From Planctomycetota bacterium (GTDB lineage: Bacteria > Planctomycetota > Phycisphaerae > Phycisphaerales > SM1A02), in NCBI GenBank assembly GCA_022574595.1, contig JACZRS010000003.1, positions 186,001 to 250,000 of the forward strand: a stretch of DNA of 64,000 nt, written 5' to 3'. This document shows positions 1 through 7,760 of the stretch, in pieces. Numbering within the stretch: the stretch's first letter is position 1; the number at the start of each line of letters is the position of its first letter. Under the pieces are notes generated by a model. The model worked only from the letters and a program-made list of their open reading frames with translations, was not told the DNA's origin and did not search any database. A program made the position numbers and the translations under genes.

Positions 1-461
1 AAGTGATCCTTATCAATGAATCTTATGATTACCTTGTCCATGTGGCCTTTATCGCGCGATGGCATATTTGTGCCATCCAGATATGTGAACGTGATGGTGT
101 TTTCATCTTTATTTATTGATGTAGCCTGCAAGCGAGGCTGATTTTTCGCTACACAGTAATGTGTAAGCAATAGTCGATCTTCATCCATGTGAATCATGGT
201 TGTCATGGTTTCGCCTGGATGAGCCCCGTGCGAGACTTTCATGATTGCGGATTCCCGTGCGATTACGCTTATTGTTTCGCTATTGGTCCAGCCCTTTGTG
301 CTTTTACCAACCCATTGGCCATTGTGACTTTTAAATCGCTCGTACGCAGCCAAAGCTTCTTTAGCACTTATTGCTGATGTATCTTGCTGCGCTTCTGGCT
401 TATTTGCAGCAATAGCAGAATTAATAATTAGTAAACATAGAAATGTAATTGAGAGCTTCAT
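1..461 (-). CDS. Secreted protein, 3' end cut by window edge
   Basis: Reading the minus strand from an ATG at 461 gives an open frame that runs off the left edge, so at least 153 residues are visible and no stop is seen. A Shine-Dalgarno AGGAG lies 7 bases before the ATG. The protein opens with a clear Sec signal (MKLSITFLCLLIINSAIAA) followed by a linker and then a region with KSHNGQWVGKSTKGW and many alternating polar/hydrophobic stretches. The G-x-W-x-G pattern near the start of the mature part recalls beta-barrel DUF1579/lipocalin-like proteins; this is only a resemblance. The VOC gene at 516-938 is upstream on the same strand with 54 bases between, so the two may be co-transcribed. Function unknown. 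Confidence 0.75.
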   Translation of the reverse strand, partial: MKLSITFLCLLIINSAIAANKPEAQQDTSAISAKEALAAYERFKSHNGQWVGKSTKGWTNSETISVIARESAIMKVSHGAHPGETMTTMIHMDEDRLLLTHYCVAKNQPRLQATSINKDENTITFTYLDGTNMPSRDKGHMDKVIIRFIDKDH

Positions 462-515
462 CGTTTTCTCCTTGATTGCTCTGCTTGATATACAGCACTA
501 AAGAACAGCAGATTT

Positions 516-938
516 TTAGTTAGACATTTCATCTGAAAGAGATTCGCTCAACATATAGTTATTACCATCGGGATCGTAGAAAGTAGCAAGCTTTACCAAG
601 TCGGGAATCTCCTGGGTTGGGCCATCGAACTTTACAGCGCTTTGCTCAAGTTTTTTGCGCGATGCTTCGATGTCGTTCACACCCCAGGTGAGCGTTACGC
701 CTTTGACATTGGGTTTTTCAACCTGTGAAAGACCTAATTGCAAGCGATTCACAGGGCTAGCCATCTCGCACCAGCCTATTTCTTTGACGTGATAGATTAA
801 CTTGAATCCCAGTACATCTTGATACCAGGCAATTGATTTTTCTATATCGCTTACTTGAACCGCACATGTCACGCCGCCGTCAAAGCCGAGAGCACATGCG
901 CGATCAGAAAGTTCCGTTGTACTAGTATCTGTTGTCAT
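516..938 (-). CDS. VOC (glyoxalase/bleomycin-resistance fold) family protein
   Basis: 140 residues with the typical VOC layout. The stretch VQVSDIEKSIAWYQDVLGFK is the first beta-alpha-beta unit, and the second half holds GVNDIEASRKKLEQS and ends with the family hallmark FYDPDGNNYMLSE. One VOC module of two beta-alpha-beta-beta-beta motifs fits this length; such proteins usually dimerise and bind a divalent metal. Family members include lactoylglutathione lyases, extradiol dioxygenases and antibiotic-binding proteins, and the sequence does not allow a choice. It lies upstream of the secreted protein at 1-461 on the same strand. Its own promoter region faces the gene-poor stretch 939-2095. Confidence 0.85.
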   Translation of the reverse strand: MTTDTSTTELSDRACALGFDGGVTCAVQVSDIEKSIAWYQDVLGFKLIYHVKEIGWCEMASPVNRLQLGLSQVEKPNVKGVTLTWGVNDIEASRKKLEQSAVKFDGPTQEIPDLVKLATFYDPDGNNYMLSESLSDEMSN

Positions 939-1252
939 ATTGGGCTGCCTTTTTTGAGTAAGTTGGGTAAGAGTTTTGTTTAGTAGTAGGTCTTATTCTT
1001 AACTTGCATTGCATGCTCAAATTATGAGATCTCAGAATTTCTTTAACTATATGTGTAGATGCACCAAGTCTTCCAACCAGTCACCAACAAGCTACGGCCA
1101 AACTGTTTGCATGACTGCAATTGGCCCTACACATAGTGTTTACATTCGCAGCCACAGTTTAGGCGCAACCTCAAAACGCCTGCCACATAGCACCAGTCAC
1201 CTCTCTCCTCGTGCCTCACACAAGCAACCAGCACCTGTCTCATATTTTGACC

Positions 1253-1281
1253 TTGACAATCCATTGTCCTAATTTTATACT
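1253..1281 (+). promoter_or_regulatory. Sigma70-type promoter, copy 1, with overlapping palindrome
   Basis: TTGACA (1253-1258), 17 bases, TATACT (1276-1281). The -35 overlaps GACAAT-CC-ATTGTC, a perfect 6-bp inverted repeat with a 2-base centre, and a further ATTGTC half-site lies after the -10 (around 1293). This arrangement would suit an operator. The two later promoter copies keep the spacing but not the full palindrome. Confidence 0.65.
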
Positions 1282-1544
1282 ACCTATATAAAATTGTCAA
1301 TGAGGAATATTACAATACCTGAATTATGTAGCCTGATCTGGCGTTTGGCGTTTGGAGGCTGTGAGGGTGGTTTTGCAAGGCTGATTAACTTGCTGGATGT
1401 GCTGGGCAGTCGCGATTTTCTGATGACCAAGCACCGATGACCAAGCAGCAAAACACGTTGAGAGATTCGACCTGAATTTAGAATTACTTATATAGCAAGT
1501 ATTATGACTTAAAAACAACAAACTCCTAAGCCTAAGCCTAAGCC

Positions 1545-1573
1545 TCGTCAAACCAAAGTACTATTTTTATACT
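1545..1573 (+). promoter_or_regulatory. Promoter module, copy 2 (weak -35)
   Basis: TCGTCA (1545-1550), 17 bases, TATACT (1568-1573). The -10 and following TACTATAA match copy 3, but the -35 has drifted from TTGACA, so this copy may be weaker. Confidence 0.5.
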
Positions 1574-1633
1574 TACTATAATAGTTGGACCTTGGGTGGT
1601 TTGTTGCATATTTGTAGTAGACAAGGAGTTCTT

Positions 1634-1648
1634 ATGGGGAGAGAGTAA
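1634..1648 (+). other. Four-codon ORF with SD, unit A
   Basis: AGGAG at 1624-1628 precedes ATG GGG AGA GAG TAA (Met-Gly-Arg-Glu). The same SD, spacing and length recur in unit B. It could be a leader peptide or the decayed start of a duplicated gene. Confidence 0.35.
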
Positions 1649-1861
1649 TCCGCTGGGACGGTACTCGGTGAGGCGGTGAGGTGGGCTGATTAACTTGGGT
1701 GATTTGTTTTCTGTGGCGAATTACTGATGACGAAGCGCAAAAAATTGTTGAGGATTCTCGATCCCAATCCCCACCCCGATCCCGACCTCGATCTCGAGTT
1801 GGAATTACTTATAGAGCAAATAGTATGACTGCAATAAACCACAAAATCCTAAAGTCTAACC

Positions 1862-1890
1862 TTGACAAACCAAAGCCATATTTTTATACT
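1862..1890 (+). promoter_or_regulatory. Sigma70-type promoter, copy 3, upstream of the HxlR-like regulator
   Basis: TTGACA (1862-1867), exactly 17 bases, TATACT (1885-1890). It is followed by ACTATAAAATTGTC, matching copy 1. It is the nearest strong promoter to the gene at 2096, which would have a leader of about 200 bases. Confidence 0.7.
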
Positions 1891-1950
1891 TACTATAAAA
1901 TTGTCGCTTAGGTGGTTTGTAGCAGTATTTGTAGTGGATCAGGAGTTATA

Positions 1951-1965
1951 ATGGGGATGGAATAA
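1951..1965 (+). other. Four-codon ORF with SD, unit B
   Basis: AGGAG at 1941-1945 precedes ATG GGG ATG GAA TAA (Met-Gly-Met-Glu). The -10 to SD distance (about 50 bases) is the same as in unit A. Confidence 0.35.
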
Positions 1966-2095
1966 TCGGTTGGACGGTTGGACGGTTGGTCGCCGAGTCG
2001 GTGTATAGGGGGGTGTCATTATTACGGGGGGACGCCGGAGACAACATTGCTAGTAAGCTCTGTTTCAATTCGATTTACTAGCCAAACAAGCAACC

Positions 2096-2710
2096 ATGAC
2101 TATTAAGAAGTACAAACCAGGTTCCAAAGATAAGCTCTTAAGTCAGGGTAAACGCAATTCCAGCGTTGGCCGAGCTAAGCAAATTATTAGTATTATTAAG
2201 CTTTTTCATCGAAGGTGGGCTGCTCCCGTATTAGCGGAGCTGTATGCAGATAAAGGAGCAAAAGCGGTTACGCTTACTAACAGGTTAGGCGTTAGTCGCG
2301 AATCTTTGCGCTGCGCGCTTGATGAGTTGATTACCAACGGCTGGATTGCGCGCAATCCCGGGTATGGCCATCCTCTGAGGCCTGAGTACTTGCTCACAAA
2401 ACGCGGAGCGAAACTTGCACCAATCTGCTTTTCACTAATGAAAACTCTCAAGCGCCTAGGTGTGCAGCGAAGCGCATTACTCAAGTGGTCAATGCCTATC
2501 GCTCTAGCGCTAGGCAGCGGTATTGATAGATTTGGTGAGCTTAAACGATCTTTGCCGGGTATAACTGCACGAGCGCTAACACTTGGATTAAAGGAAATGC
2601 AAAGTTCGGGATTAGTAGATAGGCGAATACTGGATCAATATCCGCCAACCAGTTCGTATAGCCTGACACCTAAAGGGCGTAGGCTGCTGCCAATTCTTCA
2701 ATCCCTTTAG
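2096..2710 (+). CDS. Double HxlR-type winged-helix transcriptional regulator
   Basis: 204 residues made of two winged-helix domains in tandem. The second (about residues 128-203) is a near-textbook HxlR domain: FGELKRSLPGITARALTLGL, then LKEMQSSGLVDRR and YSLTPKGRRLLPIL. The first (about 36-110) has the same plan but is diverged: LFHRRWAAPVLAEL, VTLTNRLGVSRESLRCALDE, then YLLTKRGAKLAPI. HxlR proteins are usually about 110 residues and dimerise, so this protein looks like a covalent dimer. The N-terminal Cys common in redox-sensing HxlR members is not evident. The first 35 residues are Lys/Arg/Ser-rich. No good SD precedes the ATG. It lies downstream of three promoter modules and upstream of the MoaD-like/propeller pair, which makes local regulation plausible but unproven. 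Confidence 0.8.
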   Translation: MTIKKYKPGSKDKLLSQGKRNSSVGRAKQIISIIKLFHRRWAAPVLAELYADKGAKAVTLTNRLGVSRESLRCALDELITNGWIARNPGYGHPLRPEYLLTKRGAKLAPICFSLMKTLKRLGVQRSALLKWSMPIALALGSGIDRFGELKRSLPGITARALTLGLKEMQSSGLVDRRILDQYPPTSSYSLTPKGRRLLPILQSL

Positions 2711-2729
2711 CGGTTAATACTTGACATTG

Positions 2730-2780
2730 TGTGATTGAAATTGCGAATTACTGCTTGAAATAGTAATATCTACAATCACA
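2730..2780. promoter_or_regulatory. Inverted repeat upstream of the MoaD-like gene
   Basis: TGTGATTG at 2730-2737 and its exact reverse complement CAATCACA at 2773-2780 flank 35 AT-rich bases. A TTGACA (2721-2726) sits just before, without a good -10 at 17 bases. It lies between the regulator and the MoaD-like gene and could be an operator or a loop-forming pair of half-sites. Confidence 0.4.
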
Positions 2781-2841
2781 ACAAGTAATAGATTAAATCA
2801 TTATGCCTTCTGTTTTCTTGATATTTGTAATAGGAAAAGCT

Positions 2842-3111
2842 GTGCCACACGTTAGATTCACAGACAACATTCAGCGGCACGTTAAGTGCCCAGCCGCAGA
2901 AGCGCAAGGGGAAACAGTACGCGAAGTATTAACAGCGTACTTTGCTGAAATTCCATTTGCAAAAAATTATGTGCTTGATGATCAAGGCGCGCTTCGTAAA
3001 CACATGGTGATATTCGTTAACTCGCAGCAAATTGCCGATCGAGTCAAACTTAGTGATTCGGTTCCAAGTGATGGGACTGTAGAAATCATTCAAGCGCTCT
3101 CAGGCGGTTAA
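2842..3111 (+). CDS. MoaD/ThiS-family ubiquitin-like protein
   Basis: I place the start at GTG 2842, which has AGGA 6 bases upstream and gives 89 residues opening with PHVRFTDNIQRHV. An ATG at 2803 would add 13 hydrophobic residues untypical of the family. The body shows the beta-grasp pattern (VREVLTAYFAEIP, then HMVIFVNSQQIAD, then DGTVEIIQALSGG). The C-terminal Gly-Gly is what MoaD/ThiS proteins need for adenylation and thiocarboxylate formation. No E1-like MoeB/ThiF or MoaE is in the window, so a molybdopterin role is not supported. The propeller gene 74 bases downstream suggests a dedicated two-gene unit. Confidence 0.8.
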   Translation: MPHVRFTDNIQRHVKCPAAEAQGETVREVLTAYFAEIPFAKNYVLDDQGALRKHMVIFVNSQQIADRVKLSDSVPSDGTVEIIQALSGG

Positions 3112-3185
3112 CAAACTCCTTTGGGAAATTACGATGGGCTTAGGATTAGCAGTAAAAGAATGTACTTAGTAGTAAAGGTAACACA

Positions 3186-4304
3186 ATGAGTGATCGTATC
3201 CTTGTAGCAACTCGTAAAGGTTTATTTACCATTACGAAGAGTAACACCGGTTGGTCTATTTCCCAAGCAGATTTTCTAGCAGATAATTGCTCAATGGTTA
3301 TGCATGATCCTAGAGATGGGATGTTGCTGGTTGGTCTAGATCATGGACATTTTGGATGTAAAATGCATCGATCGCGCAATGGTGGTAAGAGTTGGGAAGA
3401 ATGTGCATCGCCCGCTTACCCCGAAAAGCCGGATGACTTTGAAGATATTCCCAATCCCATGTCTAATACGGTTATTAAGTGGAATACTGAGCTGCTTTGG
3501 GAATTGCAGCCTGGGGGTAATGATGAGCCTGGTGTTATATGGTGTGGTACTTTGCCCGGGGGATTGTTCCGTTCAAATGATGCAGGAGATAGTTGGGAGC
3601 TGAATCGCACACTTTGGGAAGATCCGCGCAGGCAAGAATGGTTCGGTGGCGGGTTCGATTATCCGGGTATTCATTCGATACACGTTGACCCACGCGATTC
3701 AGCACACATATTGCTCGGCGTATCCTGCGGTGGTGTTTGGCGAACTACTGATGGTGGCAAAACATGGGAATGTGACGGCACAGGTATGAGAGCGGAGTAC
3801 ATGCCTGAAGAAAAGGCATACGATCCGGGTATACAAGATCCGCATATACTTGTGCGATGTCGCGATTCTTTGGATTGCCTTTGGGTGCAGCACCATAACG
3901 GAATCTTTCGCTCAACAGATAACGCACGATCCTGGCAGGAAATCACTGATGTCAAGCCATCAACCTTTGGCTTTGCGGTTGCGGTTCATCCAGCCGATCC
4001 GAATACCGCCTGGTTTGTACCGGCTATTAAGGATGAAAAGCGAATACCTGTTGATGCAAAGGTTGTTGTAACGCGTACAAGAGACGGCGGCGAAACGTTT
4101 GAGCAATTAAGCAAAGGTTTGCCGCAGGAACACGCATACGATTTAACGTTTCGTCACTCACTAGATGTGGATGAAAACGGCGATCGACTTGTATTTGGAA
4201 CTACAACGGGTTCACTTTGGGTTTCAGAAGATCAAGGCGATTCCTGGCAGAATGTTTCTACTCACCTGCCACCGATTTACTGCACAAGATTTGTTAAAGA
4301 GTAA
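3186..4304 (+). CDS. BNR/YVTN-type beta-propeller (exo-alpha-sialidase-like) protein
   Basis: 372 residues without a signal peptide, so probably cytoplasmic. It contains repeated Asp-box (BNR) motifs S-x-D-x-G-x-x-W: RSRNGGKSWEE, RSNDAGDSWEL, RTTDGGKTWEC, RSTDNARSWQE, RTRDGGETFEQ and VSEDQGDSWQN. Each caps a propeller blade. The opening DRILVATRKGLFTI is typical of a cytoplasmic family commonly annotated as WD40/YVTN/BNR-like or exo-alpha-sialidase. As I recall, members of this family often lie next to a MoaD/ThiS-like gene, as here. True sialidase activity would need the Arg triad and RIP motif, which I do not see. The role of the pair is unknown. Confidence 0.8.
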   Translation: MSDRILVATRKGLFTITKSNTGWSISQADFLADNCSMVMHDPRDGMLLVGLDHGHFGCKMHRSRNGGKSWEECASPAYPEKPDDFEDIPNPMSNTVIKWNTELLWELQPGGNDEPGVIWCGTLPGGLFRSNDAGDSWELNRTLWEDPRRQEWFGGGFDYPGIHSIHVDPRDSAHILLGVSCGGVWRTTDGGKTWECDGTGMRAEYMPEEKAYDPGIQDPHILVRCRDSLDCLWVQHHNGIFRSTDNARSWQEITDVKPSTFGFAVAVHPADPNTAWFVPAIKDEKRIPVDAKVVVTRTRDGGETFEQLSKGLPQEHAYDLTFRHSLDVDENGDRLVFGTTTGSLWVSEDQGDSWQNVSTHLPPIYCTRFVKE

Positions 4305-4326
4305 TGCTAGTTTGCAATACATCTAT

Positions 4327-5994
4327 TCATTCGCCGGTGGTTGTGTGGGTGGAGCTTCGTTTTGGTTCGGTATCTTGGAGGATTGCGTAAGCGACATGTG
4401 TAATGCAGCTATTTATACGTTTAAGGTGAGTTAGCAAATCCAGATGGATGGCACTGGTTTCAAATGCTTCGGAGAGGCCAGCATTAAGACGTGCAAAGTG
4501 TTGATCTCTCAGTTCGCGTTCGTATTGATCAATTCGCTGTTTGTGACGGAGCAATTGCTGTGCGAGTTGTTTGTCGCGAATTGGGAAAGCGTTTTCTGCG
4601 ATTTGAAAATTCTCCCAGATTTTATCGTAAAAGTCTTGAATTCCCTTTTGCCCTTCCTTTGAAAACTCTATGCCCAGGCGGATCTTTTTAAGTATCAATT
4701 CACAGATATTTTTATCGATAATGTCGCCGATGGTTTCCAATTCGCTTAGATAGCGGAGTTGCCGCATTTGTTCCGCAGAGTCAAAATGTTCGTTGTCTTC
4801 TCGCGCCAGGGTTGTCAGGAATCGCTTAATTTCCGTATCGAGTAGATCAACATGATCATCGCGCTGCGAGACTTGGCGTACAAGCTTTTCATCGTTAGTT
4901 TTAAGAGCATTCCAAGCATCATGCAACATTGAGCTAACGATTTCAGAAGTATGTGTAATTTCCCTTAGCGATTGACCCATTGCCAGAGCCACACCACCGA
5001 TGGGACCGCCAGTTATGTAGCGTGGCCCGAACGCACTTGGTTTTTTAGATGTTGGTGTAGGTAATAAGTGAGTGAAGAGAGCTGTAAGTAATCTCGCGGC
5101 AGGTAAGCCTATGATTGCAACGACGATATTGAATCCAAAATGTAAAAGAGCAATTGAAAGGGCAAGCGAAGCACTATCAAGTTGCTGGATAGAATCACCT
5201 AGTAAATGTAGAATTAGCAAACCTACTGCTGCGACAATGGTTTTAAGTAATAAATTTGCTGACGCAAGACGTCTAGATTCTATAAGCCTCCAACCGAGAA
5301 TAAGTGTTGTAAGCGCCAGACCCACATTTGCGCCCAGCACAATGGGTGCAGCCATCTGGAAATTTATCGCATCAGTAGAACCAAGGCCTATTACCAAGCC
5401 TATGGTGGCTGTGCTTGATTGGAGCAGTAGTGTTAGCACAGCTGCAAATACAGCGAGCAGCACAGCATATTGTTGCAATTTGTCGAAGTTAATGATTTCA
5501 CCGAATCCAGCATCCGACTCAACCATAATAGATGATGCTTGTTTCATAATTCCCAGGCCGAGAAAGATGAAACCCAGCGCCAGAAGAACTTGTCCGATAC
5601 CTCTACTTCTCGGGCTTTGTGTGAATTGATAAAGAGCAACCCCAAAGAGAATGATAATTGGTGCAGCCTGCTCAAATCCGAATGCGATAAGAAACACCAT
5701 AACCGTCAAGCCAATGTTCGCGCCTAACATGCTTGTGAGCATTTGTCTTGCGTTCATGTGGCCGGCCTTGACGGTTTGCACGGCTAGCAGGGACATAGTT
5801 GTGCTTGATGGGGCAGCAAGCGAAACCAGCAGGCCTCCCAGGAAGGCCCAGCCTTTGCGGTCTGCCAGGCGCTGCATCCAAGTACCTAAGCGTTGGCCGA
5901 AGAGTCGATCGAGACCTTTTCGCAGGTAGCGCACGCCAAAGACCAATAAGGCCACGCCTCCGAAGATACTAAGGATGTTGTAAAAGTCGGCCAT
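4327..5994 (-). CDS. Na+/phosphate cotransporter-like membrane protein with PhoU-like tail
   Basis: 555 residues. The N-terminal two thirds is very hydrophobic, with two inverted Na/Pi-cotransporter (NptA/PF02690) repeats. Each carries a QSSS/PSST-like motif: APSSTTMSLLAVQ near residues 60-75 and LLQSSTATIGLVIGLGS near 190-210. The C-terminal third (about 345-540) is helical and charged, with RQVSQRDDHVDLLDTEIKRF and SELETIGDIIDKN, which matches PhoU-like four-helix regulators fused to this transporter family. The protein would sit in the inner membrane and move phosphate or another anion with sodium. It is convergent with the propeller gene, whose stop is only 22 bases away. Confidence 0.88.
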   Translation of the reverse strand: MADFYNILSIFGGVALLVFGVRYLRKGLDRLFGQRLGTWMQRLADRKGWAFLGGLLVSLAAPSSTTMSLLAVQTVKAGHMNARQMLTSMLGANIGLTVMVFLIAFGFEQAAPIIILFGVALYQFTQSPRSRGIGQVLLALGFIFLGLGIMKQASSIMVESDAGFGEIINFDKLQQYAVLLAVFAAVLTLLLQSSTATIGLVIGLGSTDAINFQMAAPIVLGANVGLALTTLILGWRLIESRRLASANLLLKTIVAAVGLLILHLLGDSIQQLDSASLALSIALLHFGFNIVVAIIGLPAARLLTALFTHLLPTPTSKKPSAFGPRYITGGPIGGVALAMGQSLREITHTSEIVSSMLHDAWNALKTNDEKLVRQVSQRDDHVDLLDTEIKRFLTTLAREDNEHFDSAEQMRQLRYLSELETIGDIIDKNICELILKKIRLGIEFSKEGQKGIQDFYDKIWENFQIAENAFPIRDKQLAQQLLRHKQRIDQYERELRDQHFARLNAGLSEAFETSAIHLDLLTHLKRINSCITHVAYAILQDTEPKRSSTHTTTGE

Positions 5995-6112
5995 AGATAT
6001 TTTCTACGTCGGCCTAGAATGTATTGGGCTATGGATTATTGGGAGTTTTAGCTTCATTAGCGCCCAAATTGCAGGAAAATTCGCTGCATTTGGCATTTTG
6101 CCAAGCTTCAGG

Positions 6113-7267
6113 CTATTTATTTTCAGGCGGCACAACCTTGGCAATAAAGGGAATGTCTTTACTGCCAGTATTGGATTTGAACATCACCATAGCGTAAATT
6201 ACGCCTTGATATTCCTTGCGCGGTGTAATTCGTACACGGCAGGTAATTGTGTCATTATCATTTGTTGTAGATGAAACCAATTGCGCGTGTATGTTTTGTG
6301 AAAGCGATTGCACGCTTTGGAATTTAATTCCAGGTTTATCAAATGGGATTATCACATCTACTTCAACGGGCTTGCCTGCTGCAATTGCGCCTAGTTGCGA
6401 AATGTATTCCTTGAAGTACCATCCTCTACGTTTCCTTGTCATATCCAGCCTTGAGCCGGTACATTCATTTCTAACACGCATAGGCAATATTGGGCAGTCG
6501 GGGTGATCGGTTTCAATTATCCACCACCGCCTCATGCCTGCGCAGTTGCTAATGTCTCTTGAGGGGACATTCCATTTAATGGTATATGAGTTGCGCGGGC
6601 TATTTTTCTTTGGATTAAACCCATCAGCAAAGACCGGCTCCTTGCCGCCTGATGTAATAATATTAAAAGGCTTTCCATCAATAGATTCAATCACAGCCTG
6701 GCCAACTTGTACTCCCTTTAGAGCGTCTACAAACGGTGGTTCGGCGCGCACAGGCATCGTGACTAATCCTTGCAGGTTGATCCTTACATGTCCTTGCGTT
6801 GAGCCTTGATTAAAGACAATTTGTATATAGGCCTCTTTAAGGCCGGGCTTTGTTGGCGCTTTAAACTTTGCATCAAAGGTGATCGATTCGCCTGCAGAGA
6901 TAGTCTCTTTTGTAAGATCCTGAGTTGTAGTACAAGCGCACGAAGGAGAAACCTTAGCGAAGGTAATAGGTTCCGTGCCGGTATTATATAGTACAGCTTT
7001 AACTTCTTGAACTGAGTTTGGTTCTATTATTCCAAAATCAAACCCGCCCGGCTCAACACGTAATGCTCCTTTAACGATTGTCTCGGTAGACAGAGGTGGC
7101 GGTAATATTTTTTTTGGAACACTATTAGTAGCTGCGTTTGAAGTATTGGAAACAGTAGGTGTATTGGCGGATTTATCACAGCCAGTTTGTGCAAGTAATA
7201 GCCCAATTGCCATACAGACAACTGAGCTTATCAAACATCTATTAATCAAAGTATGTTCATGTTTCAT
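6113..7267 (-). CDS. DUF1573-containing lipoprotein
   Basis: 384 residues. The N terminus has a hydrophobic stretch ending in LLLAQTGC, a lipobox, so the mature protein is probably lipid-anchored. Residues about 70-170 form a DUF1573 domain (Ig/ASH-like): FDFGIIEPNSVQEVKAVLYN, then the family signature SPSCACTTT and a GESITFDAKF strand. A second Ig-like segment follows, with a C-terminal region ending in VVPPENK. DUF1573 proteins are abundant in Bacteroidetes and Planctomycetes and act outside the cytoplasm, but their molecular role is unknown. Two more DUF1573 proteins occur at the right end of this window. The gene lies just downstream of the small hypothetical at 7294-7704 on the same strand. 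Confidence 0.8.
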   Translation of the reverse strand: MKHEHTLINRCLISSVVCMAIGLLLAQTGCDKSANTPTVSNTSNAATNSVPKKILPPPLSTETIVKGALRVEPGGFDFGIIEPNSVQEVKAVLYNTGTEPITFAKVSPSCACTTTQDLTKETISAGESITFDAKFKAPTKPGLKEAYIQIVFNQGSTQGHVRINLQGLVTMPVRAEPPFVDALKGVQVGQAVIESIDGKPFNIITSGGKEPVFADGFNPKKNSPRNSYTIKWNVPSRDISNCAGMRRWWIIETDHPDCPILPMRVRNECTGSRLDMTRKRRGWYFKEYISQLGAIAAGKPVEVDVIIPFDKPGIKFQSVQSLSQNIHAQLVSSTTNDNDTITCRVRITPRKEYQGVIYAMVMFKSNTGSKDIPFIAKVVPPENK

Positions 7268-7293
7268 AATATTTTTGTTATGTAAGAATTAAA

Positions 7294-7704
7294 TTAGTTC
7301 AGCGGCTCCGCAGGTATGTTTGCAGCTTGGCCCGCTTGTTTTTTCGTGATGTATTTTTTTATCCAGGTATCGAATGATTTTCCCGCAGCGGTATCTCTGC
7401 CGGTGAATTTGAGAATGTTTATATCGTCGTAGAAAATAGTTACTCTCTCGCCGCCTTTAGTTGGGATGATGCGAATGAAGGAATCCGCAGGGGTTAGGCC
7501 AGAGCTTTTATCGAAGATATAGCCTTGGATAGTCTGCCCGCTTGCGGTTGTAATAGTAACATCGCCTCTGTAATCGAACGCTTCATCAATAGCGCAGCTA
7601 AGGCTTTGAGGGTCAGAAGAATCTGCGGTCTTGCCTTGAAGTGAAGTATCCGCTTCTGTTTTTAGTGGTTTATCTGTCATCGCCCATTGATATTCCTGTT
7701 TCAT
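7294..7704 (-). CDS. Conserved hypothetical protein, 136 aa
   Basis: No signal peptide or membrane segment. The centre (CAIDEAFDYRGDVTITTAS, then GQTIQGYIFDKSSG, then FYDDINILKFTGRDTAAGKS) reads as a small beta-rich domain resembling an SH3/Sm-like barrel that ends in an acidic strand. I believe similar proteins occur across Planctomycetes, but no function is known to me. The start is uncertain: ATG 7704, or ATG 7680 giving MTDKPLK; neither has a strong SD. It lies between the YpsA-like gene and the DUF1573 lipoprotein on the same strand. Confidence 0.65.
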   Translation of the reverse strand: MKQEYQWAMTDKPLKTEADTSLQGKTADSSDPQSLSCAIDEAFDYRGDVTITTASGQTIQGYIFDKSSGLTPADSFIRIIPTKGGERVTIFYDDINILKFTGRDTAAGKSFDTWIKKYITKKQAGQAANIPAEPLN

Positions 7705-7760
7705 TGTGTCGGATTCATTGTAGCTTGGGACAAGCCGCTAGTAGAGTCTGTTTAATCAAG

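Larger units (their letters stand above)
1379..1660 (+). repeat. Diverged tandem unit A
   Basis: Unit A shares with unit B (about 1685-1975) the blocks GGCTGATTAACTTG, CTGATGACnAAGC, AATTACTTATA, a promoter with a TATACT -10, GGTGGTTTGT, TTTGTAGT and AGGAGTT before a tiny ORF. The order is the same and the period is about 305-320 bases. Unit edges are approximate because the flanks are diverged. Confidence 0.7.
1685..1975 (+). repeat. Diverged tandem unit B
   Basis: Second copy of the unit described for 1379-1660. It ends about 120 bases before the regulator gene at 2096, and its promoter is the best placed to transcribe that gene. The internal low-complexity DNA differs from unit A. Confidence 0.7.
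939..2095. other. Gene-free stretch with repeated promoter units
   Basis: About 1.15 kb with no convincing gene. The first 300 bases show nothing recognisable. From about 1250 on there are three copies of a promoter module. Two of them lie in diverged tandem units (about 1379-1660 and 1685-1975) that share GGCTGATTAACTTG near the left end and an SD plus four-codon ORF near the right end. Between the shared parts the units carry different low-complexity DNA: CCTAAG repeats near 1526, CGATCC-like repeats near 1759-1798, and ACGGTTGG repeats near 1973-1990. Short open frames here have poor composition and overlap the repeats. The stretch leads into the regulator gene at 2096. Confidence 0.7.

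Noticed and set aside
1009-1272. 87-codon open frame on the plus strand
   Set aside because: Its end overlaps the first promoter module, it has no SD and its composition is not protein-like.
1324-1551. 75-codon minus-strand frame in the repeat region
   Set aside because: It reads through the repeat unit and the CCTAAG microsatellite; low-complexity product, no SD.
1699-1911. 70-codon plus-strand frame in the second repeat unit
   Set aside because: It spans low-complexity CGATCC DNA and the promoter; the equivalent part of unit A is not open in that frame.
5072-5629. 185-codon plus-strand frame
   Set aside because: It lies fully antisense to the Na/Pi cotransporter-like gene and is Ser/Ala/Pro-rich, as expected of a shadow frame.
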